Shown piece after piece: positions 18,495-26,532 of a DNA stretch of 64,000 bases. The translations under genes were made by a program, and so were the position numbers. The stretch is from contig CP001643.1 of NCBI GenBank assembly GCA_000023405.1, positions 620,001 through 684,000 on the forward strand, in the 5' to 3' direction. This DNA is from Brachybacterium faecium DSM 4810 (GTDB taxonomy: Bacteria > Actinomycetota > Actinomycetes > Actinomycetales > Dermabacteraceae). The notes beneath the pieces are model-generated. The model worked only from the letters and a program-made list of their open reading frames with translations, did no database searches and had not been told where the DNA came from. Every line of letters begins with the position of its first letter. The first letter of the stretch is position 1.

Positions 18495-19054
18495 CAGTCG
18501 ATCGCTCCGAGGATCTTCTCGAGCTTCGCCCGGCCACGGCTGATCTGGGCCTTCACGGTCCCCTCAGGCAGGTCGAGGCGCGCGGCGATCTCCGCGACCG
18601 GCAGCTGTTCGAGATCGCGCAGGATCAGCGGGGCCTGATACTTCTCGGGCAGCTGCGCCACGGCCGTGCGGATCGCGGCGCGGGAGGCGACCATCGAACT
18701 GATCCGCTGCGCGGGCAGCGCGGCCTCGTCGAGCGTGGCGGAGTCCCGCTGCTTGCGGAGGTGGTCGGCGACGCGGCGCTTCACGATCGGGTGCACCCAG
18801 CTGGAGACCTTGCCGACGCCCCGGTACTGCCCGATCGACCCCATGATCGAGATGAGCACTTCTTGGGAGACGTCATCGACGGCGTGCTGGTCCAGGAGCA
18901 TCGACCCCACCATGCGATGCACAGTCCGCGAGCGGTCCAGGGATTCGATGAGCTCGTCGAGCGCGGCGGCGTCCCCCTGTGCGGCGCGTGCGGCGACGCG
19001 TGAGAGCGCCGCCTCCTCGTGCGTCCCCGAATGCTCCGCGTCTCCCCCTGGCAT
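18494..19054 (-). CDS. ECF-type RNA polymerase sigma factor
   Basis: The 186-residue protein has sigma region 2 (DDVSQEVLISIMGSIGQYRG, KVSSWVHPIVKRRVADHLRKQR) and region 4 with a helix-turn-helix (LPVAEIAARLDLPEGTVKAQISRGRAKL). Both match sigma-70 family ECF factors. No anti-sigma gene is adjacent; instead a Ser/Thr kinase follows directly, resembling the ECF groups that are genetically linked to kinases and may be switched on by phosphorylation (family knowledge; the residue here is not known). The ATG at 19054 is six bases after a TACCAT, so the mRNA is probably leaderless. Confidence 0.9.
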   Translation of the reverse strand: MPGGDAEHSGTHEEAALSRVAARAAQGDAAALDELIESLDRSRTVHRMVGSMLLDQHAVDDVSQEVLISIMGSIGQYRGVGKVSSWVHPIVKRRVADHLRKQRDSATLDEAALPAQRISSMVASRAAIRTAVAQLPEKYQAPLILRDLEQLPVAEIAARLDLPEGTVKAQISRGRAKLEKILGAID

Positions 19055-19060
19055 GGGTCG

Positions 19061-19066
19061 ATGGTA
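19061..19066 (-). promoter_or_regulatory. -10 box for leaderless sigma factor mRNA
   Basis: On the minus strand TACCAT ends six bases before the sigma factor ATG at 19054, the arrangement of leaderless actinobacterial genes. No convincing -35 is seen, which would be consistent with autoregulation by the sigma factor itself or with an extended -10, but the sequence does not decide this. Confidence 0.45.
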
Positions 19067-19106
19067 CCGAGGTGAGGAGTGGCAGACGCAGACGTCACCG
19101 CCACGC

Positions 19107-19146
19107 CTCCTCAGTTAACCTTAGGGGAATAAAGTTAACTGAGGAG
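19107..19146. promoter_or_regulatory. Long palindrome over the fic ribosome site (likely operator)
   Basis: CTCCTCAGTTAACCTTA (19107-19123) and TAAAGTTAACTGAGGAG (19130-19146) form 17-bp inverted arms with one mismatch and a 6-bp spacer. Each arm holds AGTTAAC. The right arm includes the GAGGAG ribosome site of the fic gene that starts at 19152. A protein bound here, or an RNA hairpin, would block fic expression. The Fic protein has a C-terminal winged helix, making autorepression a reasonable guess. Confidence 0.65.
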
Positions 19147-19151
19147 CTGTG

Positions 19152-20336
19152 ATGGGTGTTCACGGGACATGGCTCGCCGGTCGGCAGGAGCCCGACCTCC
19201 GCGGTGTCACGGCGGCGGCGCGGCGAGGTGGCACCTTCTCGTACTACCTGCCGGCACGCCTTGCCGAGCACGACGCGGGGTCGTGGCTCGAGCGGGATGT
19301 GCGCGAGGCGGCCCTGGAGGTGTCCGGCCACGTCACCACGCTCTCGGCACAGGTGGACGAGGCCACCCGGCAGGGCATCTACCCCTTGCTGCTGCGCTCG
19401 GAATCGATCGCGTCCTCGCGGATCGAGCAGGTCAACGCGTCCTCGCGCGACGTCTCCTACGCCCAGCTCGGCGAGCAGCTCGCTCACCTGCGCAACGATC
19501 AGGCCCTGAGCGTGAGTCGCAACGTCGCGGCCACGCGCGCCGCGATCGAGCAGCTCGCCGCACGCGATGAATGGGCGGTCGAGGACGTCGAGAGGGTCCA
19601 CGCGGCGCTCGGTGTCGTGGGTGCCGCAGCCGGTCTGCGAGAGGTCGACGTGTGGATCGGTGGTCGGGACAAGCTGCGTGCCGACTATGTGGCGCCGCCG
19701 CCCGGCGAGGTCCGCGACCTGGTCGAGGACCTGTTGCGCTACCTCGACGGGTCGGGTGAGCATCCCCTGCTGCTCGCCGCCGTCGCGCACGCGCAGTTCG
19801 AATCCATCCACCCTTTCGAGGACGGGAACGGGCGCGCCGGCCGGGCGCTGGTCCATGCAGTCCTCGAGCGCGGGGGAGTGGTGCGCTCGGGACTGCTGCC
19901 GGTCTCGACCGTGATCCGGTCACGGGAGCGGGAATACATCCAGCGACTCAGCGCCGTCCGTACCGACGATCCCGACCGAGCCGTCGAGGCCCTGAACGCG
20001 TGGGTGCGCTTCTTCGTCGAGGTCGCAGAAGAGGCCGGCAGCACGCTGCAGCGCATCCAGGAGGAGGTCCGCACCCTCGATGCCGCTCTCGTCGAGAAGG
20101 CCGCCGGTCTGCGCGCCGATTCCTCGGCGCGCCGGCTGCTGCCTGTGCTGCGAGAACAGCCCGTGGTCACCGCAGCCTTCGTCGCAGACCGTCTGGGGGT
20201 CTCCCGCGTCGCGGCCCATCGGGCCGTGGACACGCTGGTGGCCCGCGGGATCCTCACCCCGGGCACCGGGAAGTACCGCCGCTCCGAGACCTTCCAGGCG
20301 GACGACGTCCTGCAGCTGGTGGACAGGGAGAGCTGA
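19152..20336 (+). CDS. Fic family protein with C-terminal winged helix
   Basis: The 394-residue protein carries the full Fic motif HPFEDGNGRAGR at residues 220-231 and so should be able to AMPylate (or otherwise nucleotidylate) a Ser/Thr/Tyr of a target. An N-terminal class II-like inhibitory helix, SSRIEQ (88-93), has the Glu but Gln instead of the usual Gly/Asn. The last 75 residues form a winged helix (VVTAAFVADRLGVSRVAAHRAVDTLVARGIL). A GTG lies directly before the ATG at 19152; GAGGAG is five bases upstream. The target is unknown. Its promoter region is a long palindrome, consistent with autoregulation. Confidence 0.92.
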   Translation: MGVHGTWLAGRQEPDLRGVTAAARRGGTFSYYLPARLAEHDAGSWLERDVREAALEVSGHVTTLSAQVDEATRQGIYPLLLRSESIASSRIEQVNASSRDVSYAQLGEQLAHLRNDQALSVSRNVAATRAAIEQLAARDEWAVEDVERVHAALGVVGAAAGLREVDVWIGGRDKLRADYVAPPPGEVRDLVEDLLRYLDGSGEHPLLLAAVAHAQFESIHPFEDGNGRAGRALVHAVLERGGVVRSGLLPVSTVIRSREREYIQRLSAVRTDDPDRAVEALNAWVRFFVEVAEEAGSTLQRIQEEVRTLDAALVEKAAGLRADSSARRLLPVLREQPVVTAAFVADRLGVSRVAAHRAVDTLVARGILTPGTGKYRRSETFQADDVLQLVDRES

Positions 20337-20379
20337 GCGGATCGGGCAGCGGGAACCGCGCGCCCGCCGCCCTCGCCAC

Positions 20380-20385
20380 TAGCAT
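20380..20385 (+). promoter_or_regulatory. -10 box upstream of ABC-ATPase-domain gene
   Basis: TAGCAT lies 43 bp before the ATG at 20429 in the gap after fic. A short leader with the GAAAGGCC ribosome site would follow. No good -35 is visible, so support is limited. Confidence 0.35.
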
Positions 20386-20428
20386 GTTCGAGCCCCCCGC
20401 GCTCCCCTCTGAAAGGCCTGGTGCCCCG

Positions 20429-22123
20429 ATGAGCGCCGATGCGACCGCCCTCCGCCAGCTCCTCACCTCGCTCGACGGCCGCAGCTACGGCTCCTACAAG
20501 CAGCTGAAGGGCTCCTACGACCTGGGTCCCTGCCGACTGCTCATCGACCACGTGCAGGTCGATCCCTACGCCCCGCCGTCGCTGATGCGCCTGGTGGTGG
20601 ACCGTGACGCCGCCGGCATCCCGGAGGATCTCCTCGCCGACCGGCGCGGCACGGTCGCGACCACCGACTTCCTGGCCCGCGCCCTCGTGCACGCCGCGGC
20701 CCCGCTGGAGGGGAGGCTCAGCATCGGCGCGCCGGCCCAGGAGGTCCTCGAACGCACCACCGTCGCCGTCACCTCGCACGGGATCGAGGCGCGCCTCGCC
20801 GCGGAGCTGCCCGCCTCGGGCCGCCGGATCCGGGGCCGGCAGGCCAGCCACCTGCTCACCGAGGAGCTGCCGCGCCTCGCGGAGGCCGCCCTGTCCCATG
20901 CCCGCCTCGACGCGGAGGCGCTGCGCGCGCACGTGACCCTGCACCGCGACCAGGAGGCGCTGCGCGACCAGCTGGCCGAGCGGGGCCTGGTGGCCTTCGT
21001 GGGCGAGGGCGCGATCCTGCCGCGCCGCGCCGGCGACTCCGACCTGCCGCTCAGCGAGGGCGCCGTCCCCTTCGCCAGCCCCGCCTCGCTGCGGGTCTCC
21101 TTCGACCTGCCCAGCGGCCGGCGCGTGAGCGGGATGGGTGTGCCGGACGGCGTCACCGTCATCGTCGGCGGCGGCTACCACGGCAAGTCCACGCTGCTGC
21201 GCGCGATCGAGCGGGGCGTGTACCCGCACCGCGAGGGCGACGGCCGCGAATGGGTGCTCACCCGGGCCGATGTCGCCGCGGTCCGCGCGGAGGACGGCCG
21301 CTCCGTGGCCGGCGTCGACATCTCCCCGTTCATCAGCGGCCTCCCCTCGGGCACCGACACCCGCCGCTTCTCGACCACCAACGCGTCGGGCTCGACCTCC
21401 CAGGCCGCCTCCCTCGTCGAGGCGGTCGACGCCGGCGCCTCGGCGCTGCTCATCGACGAGGACACCTCGGCGACGAACTTCATGCTCCGCGACGCCCGGA
21501 TGCGCGCCCTGATCCCGGCCGAGCGCGAACCGATCACCCCGTTCGTGGACCGCGTGCGCCCGCTGCACACCGAGCGCGGGGTCTCCACCGTGCTGGTCGC
21601 CGGCGGCTCCGGCGCGTTCTTCGACGTCGCCGATCATGTGATCGCGCTGGACGAGTACGTGCCCCGCGACGTCACCGCCCAGGCGCGGGCGCTCGCCGAC
21701 GCCCCGCCACCGCCGGGCGAGGCCGTGTTCGCGCCGCCGCGCCCGCGACACCCGGCGGCCGGGGCCCTGCGCCCGACGGGGAAGCGCAGACCCGCCGCGG
21801 CACGCGGGCGCGGGAGCATCCGCTTCGGGCACGAATCCCTCGACCTGGCCGCCGTGTCCCAGCTGGTCGATGCCGCACAGACCCAGGCCATCGCCCACGC
21901 GCTCGACCGCCTGGCCGAGCTGACGGAGCACAGCCCGCACCTCGCCCTCGACGCCGCGATCGCGGCCCTGTGCGACCGGATGGATGCCGAGGGCCTCGAG
22001 ACGCTCTCGCCCCACCACGGCCACCCGGGACACCTCGCCCGGCCCCGCCCCCTCGAGCTCCACGCCGCCGTGAACCGCTACCGCCGACTGCGCCTGGCAG
22101 AGGAGCCCGCACCCGGCCGGTGA
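20429..22123 (+). CDS. ABC-ATPase domain protein (PF09818-like), role unknown
   Basis: The 564-residue cytoplasmic protein resembles the large predicted ATPases annotated as ABC_ATPase. It has a degenerate Walker A, VIVGGGYHGKSTLLRAIERGVYPH, near residue 247, followed by VDISPFISGLP, the signature-like SGSTSQAASLVEAVDAGASALLIDEDTSATNFMLRD (read as separate short motifs, with Walker B LLIDEDTSATNF near residue 345) and RGVSTVLVAGGSGAFFDVAD. The family is widespread in bacteria but uncharacterised; no transmembrane partner is adjacent, so it is not a transporter. Its start is set by GAAAGG before the ATG; the frame is open further upstream within fic. Confidence 0.85.
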   Translation: MSADATALRQLLTSLDGRSYGSYKQLKGSYDLGPCRLLIDHVQVDPYAPPSLMRLVVDRDAAGIPEDLLADRRGTVATTDFLARALVHAAAPLEGRLSIGAPAQEVLERTTVAVTSHGIEARLAAELPASGRRIRGRQASHLLTEELPRLAEAALSHARLDAEALRAHVTLHRDQEALRDQLAERGLVAFVGEGAILPRRAGDSDLPLSEGAVPFASPASLRVSFDLPSGRRVSGMGVPDGVTVIVGGGYHGKSTLLRAIERGVYPHREGDGREWVLTRADVAAVRAEDGRSVAGVDISPFISGLPSGTDTRRFSTTNASGSTSQAASLVEAVDAGASALLIDEDTSATNFMLRDARMRALIPAEREPITPFVDRVRPLHTERGVSTVLVAGGSGAFFDVADHVIALDEYVPRDVTAQARALADAPPPPGEAVFAPPRPRHPAAGALRPTGKRRPAAARGRGSIRFGHESLDLAAVSQLVDAAQTQAIAHALDRLAELTEHSPHLALDAAIAALCDRMDAEGLETLSPHHGHPGHLARPRPLELHAAVNRYRRLRLAEEPAPGR

Positions 22124-22215
22124 CACCGCCGCCTGGCAGGTGGCCGCCCTCCGCGCCCCCGGGCAGCCTGTGCCCGGAGGCATAGACTGGCCCGCCCCGC
22201 GGAAGGAGAGGACCG

Positions 22216-22545
22216 ATGCAGGACCACGCCCCCGCCCGGACCGGCGCCGCCGCACGGCCGACGCTGCGCGAGGAGCTGACCGGCCCTCCGCGCCCCAGCG
22301 GGAACGCCCACGCCATGACGATCGGGTTCGGCCTGCTGCTGACCGCGTCCCTGGTGATCGGCGCGTTCACCGACAGCGCCCCGAGCAGCGGCCTGCAGCT
22401 GGTGTTCGCAGGGCTCATGGCCTCGCTCGGCGTCGCAGAGCTGATGGACCCGCGCCGGCGGCGCCTCGTGATCGGCACCCGCCTCGGCGGGATGGTGATC
22501 GCCCTGCTGGGGCTCGTGATCCAGTTCGTCCCCGGCCTCGGATGA
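22216..22545 (+). CDS. Small membrane protein, unknown function
   Basis: The 109-residue protein has a charged N-terminus, then three hydrophobic stretches (TIGFGLLLTASLVIGAF, LQLVFAGLMASLGVAEL, LGGMVIALLGLVIQFVPGL) separated by a DPRRRR loop. AAGGAGAGG precedes the ATG and a TAGACT (22183-22188) may be its -10. No family is recognised. Confidence 0.65.
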   Translation: MQDHAPARTGAAARPTLREELTGPPRPSGNAHAMTIGFGLLLTASLVIGAFTDSAPSSGLQLVFAGLMASLGVAELMDPRRRRLVIGTRLGGMVIALLGLVIQFVPGLG

Positions 22546-22618
22546 GGCGGTCATGTCGCCGCCGCGAAGCGACGACCAGGTAGAACGTTCAGGTGATGCC
22601 GGGTACGGTCGGCGATGC

Positions 22619-22639
22619 AGCCGGGCTCGCCGCCCGGCT
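22619..22639 (+). terminator. Hairpin between small membrane protein and ectD
   Basis: AGCCGGGC (22619-22626), a five-base loop and GCCCGGCT (22632-22639) form a perfect 8-bp stem. It lacks a T run, so it may be a weak terminator of the upstream gene or a 5' structure of the ectD transcript. Confidence 0.35.
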
Positions 22640-22711
22640 CCGGCATGCTCTCGGCCGACTGCGCGCCTGACGGCATGCCGTTGACAAGTGAACTCCACGA
22701 GAGAGGAAGCC

Positions 22712-23608
22712 ATGTCCACGGTGACCATGACCGACGATCTCTACCGCACGCGGCTCACGGAGGCGAAGGAGCCTTTCGCCCGTGAGCATCCCACGGTGTG
22801 GGGGAGCGCCGATGACGGCCCCTTCGACGCCGATGCGCTGCGCGCCCACGACGAGCGCGGCTTCACGATCCTGCCGGACTTCATCACCGGCGAGGAGGTG
22901 GAGACCTACCAGGCGGAGCTCGACCGGCTCACCTCCGATCCCTCGCTGCGCGGCGACGAGCGCGTCGTCACCGAGCGCGCCTCCGGCGAGGTCCGCTCGA
23001 TCTTCGCCGTCCAGCAGCTCAGCGAGCTGATCGACCAGCTCTCCCGCGACCCGCGCCTGCTGGATCGTGCCCGCCAGCTGCTCGGCTCGGACGTGTACCT
23101 GCACCAGACCCGCATCAACTACATGCCCGGCTTCAAGGGCAGCGGCTTCTACTGGCACTCCGACTTCGAGACCTGGCACGCGGAGGACGGCATGCCCGCG
23201 CCCCGCGCGGTGAGCTGCTCGATCGCGCTCACGCCGAACTTCCCCTACAACGGCGGGCTCATGGTGATGCCCGGCTCGCACCGCACCTTCGTGCCGAGCC
23301 TGGGGGAGACCCCCGAGGACAACCACAAGTCCTCGCTCAAGGAGCAGAAGATCGGCGTGCCCTCCGAGGAGGCCATCACCGAGATGGCCCACCGCCACGG
23401 CATCGACCAGTTCACCGGCCCGGCGGGCTCCGCCCTCTGGTTCGACGCGAACATCATGCACGGCTCGGGCAACAACATCACCCCGTTCCCGCGCTCGAAC
23501 ATCTTCCTGGTGTTCAACAGCGTCGAGAACGCGCTGCAGGAGCCGTACGCGGCCTCCGCGGTGCGCCCGGACCACATCGCGCACCGGGACGCGCAGCCGC
23601 TGAGCTGA
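22712..23608 (+). CDS. ectD: Ectoine hydroxylase
   Basis: The 298-residue protein matches EctD (ThpD), a 2-oxoglutarate/Fe(II) dioxygenase that hydroxylates ectoine to 5-hydroxyectoine, a compatible solute. The family signature is plain: VYLHQTRINYMPGFKGSGF then YWHSDFETWHAEDGMP, with iron ligands His and Asp in WHSDF, and the second His in NIMHGSGNNITPF. The ATG at 22712 has GAGAGGAAG before it. No ectABC genes are in the window, so ectoine synthesis must be encoded elsewhere or ectoine taken up. A strong terminator follows. Confidence 0.95.
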   Translation: MSTVTMTDDLYRTRLTEAKEPFAREHPTVWGSADDGPFDADALRAHDERGFTILPDFITGEEVETYQAELDRLTSDPSLRGDERVVTERASGEVRSIFAVQQLSELIDQLSRDPRLLDRARQLLGSDVYLHQTRINYMPGFKGSGFYWHSDFETWHAEDGMPAPRAVSCSIALTPNFPYNGGLMVMPGSHRTFVPSLGETPEDNHKSSLKEQKIGVPSEEAITEMAHRHGIDQFTGPAGSALWFDANIMHGSGNNITPFPRSNIFLVFNSVENALQEPYAASAVRPDHIAHRDAQPLS

Positions 23609-23645
23609 CCGCTCCCGCGCCTGCCCCGCGGTGAGGGCAGATCGG

Positions 23646-23684
23646 AAAAAGGGGACGGACGAGGTGATCGTCCGTCCCCGTTTC
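23646..23684. terminator. Rho-independent terminator after ectD
   Basis: GGGGACGGACGA (23651-23662) and TCGTCCGTCCCC (23668-23679) form a perfect 12-bp stem with a 5-base loop. AAAAA precedes and TTT follows it, so it could stop transcription from either side. It closes ectD and isolates the next operon. Confidence 0.85.
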
Positions 23685-23855
23685 CGTGCCCGCGGCAGCG
23701 GAGCGTGCCCTGCGCCACAGCCGACCCCGGACCACGCGCGGTCATGTTTCGCGCTATGAACATCCTTTAGCTCAGGTTTGGTCCCTGTGGTGCACTGGAC
23801 CCCGGCCCACCCCGCTGTCCGGGCCTCACGTCCACCCCTCCTCGAGGAGTCCTCC
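23685..23855 (+). promoter_or_regulatory. Promoter region of the ABC importer/monooxygenase operon
   Basis: Between the ectD terminator and the first operon gene lies an imperfect dyad ATGTTTC (23744-23750)/GAACAT (23758-23763) and a second one, GGTCC (23780-23784)/GGACC (23797-23801). These are the only clear symmetric sites and could bind a regulator of the downstream operon. No firm -35/-10 can be assigned. Confidence 0.3.
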
Positions 23856-25508
23856 ATGTCCGCGCTCACCCGCCGCTCCGCCCTCGCTCTCGGCCTCGCC
23901 GTCCCCGCCGCCGCGACGATGGCCGCCTGCGGTGCTGCCAGCGGCGGCTCCGGTGACGCCGGCGGCGAGCCGCAGCAGGGCGGCACCCTGACCTACCTCG
24001 AGCCGCAGACCTGGGCGACCCTCTACCCGCCGGCCGGAGGCTTCTACCCCAACGGCGGCGTGCTCAACAACATCACCGACCGCCTGCTGCACCAGAACCC
24101 CGAGACCCTCGAGCTCGAGCCGTGGATCGCCGCCGAGCTGCCCGAGGTCAACGAGGACGCCACCGAGTACACGTTCACGCTGCGCGAGGACGCCACCTAC
24201 TCCGACGGCACCCCGATCGACGCCGAGAACGTGGTGAAGAACTTCGACCTCTTCGGCAAGGGCGATGCCGACCGTGCGCTGACCGTCTCCGAGGCGATCA
24301 ACAACTACGACCACGGCGAGGTCGTCGATGCGACGACCGTGAAGTTCCACTTCTCGGCGCCCGCGCCGGGCTTCGCGCAGGCCGTCTCCACGATCAACTC
24401 CGGGCTGCTCTCCACCGCCACCCTGGATCGCACCAGCGAGGAGTTCGGGCCCGGCAACGCGACCGAGATCATCGCCTCCGGCCCCTTCGTCATCGCGGAA
24501 GAGGAGATCGGCACCCGGCTGAAGCTCACCGTGCGTGAGGACTACGCCTGGGCGCCCGCCTCCCTCGAGCACGAGGGCCGCGCATATCTCGACGCGATCG
24601 ACATCATCGTCGCCGCGGAGGACAGCGTGCGCGTGGGCACCCTGACCTCCCAGCAGGCGCACCTGGCCCGCCAGATCGAGGCGCCCGACGAGCCGCAGTT
24701 CGACGCCGACGGCCTCGCCCTGCACGCCGCGGCCACCAACGGCGTCACCAACAGCCTCAGCTTCCGCTTCCGCGACCCGGCCCTCGAGGACCTGGCCACC
24801 CGGCAGGCGCTGATCGCCGCGATCGACCGCCAGGCCATCGTGGACACCCTGTTCACCGACAGCTACCCGCTGGCCACCGGCATCCTGGGCACCACGGCGC
24901 TGGGCTACACGGACACCTCCGAGAACTACGCGCACGACCTCGAGCGGGCGGCCTCGCTGCTGGACGAGGCCGGCTGGGAGGCGGGGGCCGACGGCACCCG
25001 CACCAAGGACGGCGAGGCCCTGACCCTCACCTTCAACGAGGCGCTGCCCCAGCCCCGCTCCCGCGAGGTGGTCACCCTGATCCAGGAGCAGCTGTCCGAG
25101 CTCGGCATCGCCGTGGAGCTGCTGCCCGGCGACCAGGCCACGCAGGACGCCGCCCGCGCCGAGCCCGGCACCGTGCAGGTGTACCACTCGATGGTGGGCC
25201 GCGCGGACTACGACGTGCTGAAGTCGCAGCTGTCCTCCGAGAACCGCAACGCGCTGCTGAACGGCCACCCCGACGGCAGCGTCGGCGACGAGGAGCTCGA
25301 CGAGCTGCTCGCCGCGATCGCCTCCACCCCCGGGGACGAGGAGCGCGCCGAGGCCTCCGCCGCCGCGCAGGCCCACATCGCCGAGAACGCGTACGTGCTG
25401 CCGCTGTTCGAGGAGCCGCAGGTGTTCGGCTACGTCGAGACGGTGCAGGGCTTCGCCACCGAGTCGGTGGGCCGCCCCAGCTTCTACGACACCTGGCTGA
25501 CGAGCTGA
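23856..25508 (+). CDS. Peptide/opine-type ABC transporter substrate-binding lipoprotein
   Basis: The 550-residue protein starts MSALTRRSALALGLAVPAAA with lipobox MAAC, a lipoprotein signal that also has RR. The rest is family 5 extracellular solute-binding protein (DppA/OppA type): GGTLTYLEPQTWATLYP, YTFTLREDATYSDGTPIDAENV. Gene order and sequence resemble the set called KPN_01854 family (TIGR04028), which always sits with the luciferase-like monooxygenase found downstream. GAGGAG precedes the ATG. The ligand is unknown. Confidence 0.9.
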   Translation: MSALTRRSALALGLAVPAAATMAACGAASGGSGDAGGEPQQGGTLTYLEPQTWATLYPPAGGFYPNGGVLNNITDRLLHQNPETLELEPWIAAELPEVNEDATEYTFTLREDATYSDGTPIDAENVVKNFDLFGKGDADRALTVSEAINNYDHGEVVDATTVKFHFSAPAPGFAQAVSTINSGLLSTATLDRTSEEFGPGNATEIIASGPFVIAEEEIGTRLKLTVREDYAWAPASLEHEGRAYLDAIDIIVAAEDSVRVGTLTSQQAHLARQIEAPDEPQFDADGLALHAAATNGVTNSLSFRFRDPALEDLATRQALIAAIDRQAIVDTLFTDSYPLATGILGTTALGYTDTSENYAHDLERAASLLDEAGWEAGADGTRTKDGEALTLTFNEALPQPRSREVVTLIQEQLSELGIAVELLPGDQATQDAARAEPGTVQVYHSMVGRADYDVLKSQLSSENRNALLNGHPDGSVGDEELDELLAAIASTPGDEERAEASAAAQAHIAENAYVLPLFEEPQVFGYVETVQGFATESVGRPSFYDTWLTS

Positions 25509-25518
25509 GGCACCGATC

Positions 25519-26532
25519 ATGCGCTACGTCCTGCAACGCACCGGGGGCGCGCTCCTGGTGCTGGTCCTCGCCTTCACCGCCGCGTACATCCTGCTCACGG
25601 CCCTGCCCGGCGATGCCGTGCTGGCCCGCTACGGCAACCCCGATCTGGGGCTGACCCCGGAGCAGCTCGCCGAGATCCGCGCCGCCTTCGGCGCGGACCG
25701 CCCCGCGGTGCTGCAGTACCTCGACACGGTGGTCTCCTTCCTGCAGGGGGATCTGGGGTATTCGGTCCAGAGCGGCGCGGCGGTCTCCGCCCTGCTCGCC
25801 GAGGCGCTGCCCTCCACGCTCACCCTCGCCGCGCTGGGCCTGCTGCTCGCCGTGGTGCTCGCGGTGACCATCGCGTTCACCGCCACCCACGGCAGCCTGC
25901 GCGGCACCCGGGCCACCACCTGGCTGCGCGGCGCGCTGCGGGGCCTGCCCCCGCTGATGGTGTCCCTGCCGGTGTTCTGGATCGGGATCATGCTCATCCA
26001 GGTGTTCTCGTTCCGGCTGGGCCTGGTCCCGGTGCTGAACGCGAGCCCCGCCCAGTCGCTGATCCTGCCGGTCGCGACGCTCGCCCTGCCGATCGCGGCG
26101 CCGCTCGCGCAGGTGCTGATCCGTTCGATCGACGAGGTCTCCGCCCAGCCCTTCGTGGCGGTGGCCCGCGCCCGCGGCGCCTCCACCTGGTGGCTGCTGT
26201 GGCGCACGGTGGCCCGCAACGCCCTGCTGCCCACCCTGACGATGGCCGGGCTGCTGTTCGGCGAGCTCGTGGGCGGCGCCGTGGTCACCGAGGCGGTGTT
26301 CGGGAGGATGGGCGTCGGCCAGCTCACCGCCCAGGCCGTCGCCGCGCGCGACACCCCCGTGCTGATGGCCGTGGTGGTGCTGTCCACCATCGTGTTCGTG
26401 CTGGTGAACCTCATCGTGGACCTGCTGTACCCGGTGCTCGACGCCCGGCTGCGCCGCACCGACGCCGCCCCCGCGGCATCCGGAGCCGGCACGTCGGGCT
26501 CCACCACCGAGCAGAGCGAGGTGACCGCGTGA
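25519..26532 (+). CDS. ABC transporter permease, DppB type
   Basis: This 337-residue membrane protein has six hydrophobic segments and the family start MRYVLQRTGGALLVLVLAF. The EAA loop that contacts the ATPase is visible (ARARGASTWWLLWRTVARNALLP). It pairs with the DppC-like permease whose start overlaps its stop (TGATG). The C-terminal tail is Ala/Ser/Thr-rich. It should form the channel for the substrate delivered by the binding protein at 23856. Confidence 0.92.
   Translation: MRYVLQRTGGALLVLVLAFTAAYILLTALPGDAVLARYGNPDLGLTPEQLAEIRAAFGADRPAVLQYLDTVVSFLQGDLGYSVQSGAAVSALLAEALPSTLTLAALGLLLAVVLAVTIAFTATHGSLRGTRATTWLRGALRGLPPLMVSLPVFWIGIMLIQVFSFRLGLVPVLNASPAQSLILPVATLALPIAAPLAQVLIRSIDEVSAQPFVAVARARGASTWWLLWRTVARNALLPTLTMAGLLFGELVGGAVVTEAVFGRMGVGQLTAQAVAARDTPVLMAVVVLSTIVFVLVNLIVDLLYPVLDARLRRTDAAPAASGAGTSGSTTEQSEVTA

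Noticed and set aside
22681..22686. TTGACA as -35 for ectD
   Set aside because: A -10 at the right distance would fall on the ribosome site of ectD, so it cannot drive this gene in the usual way.
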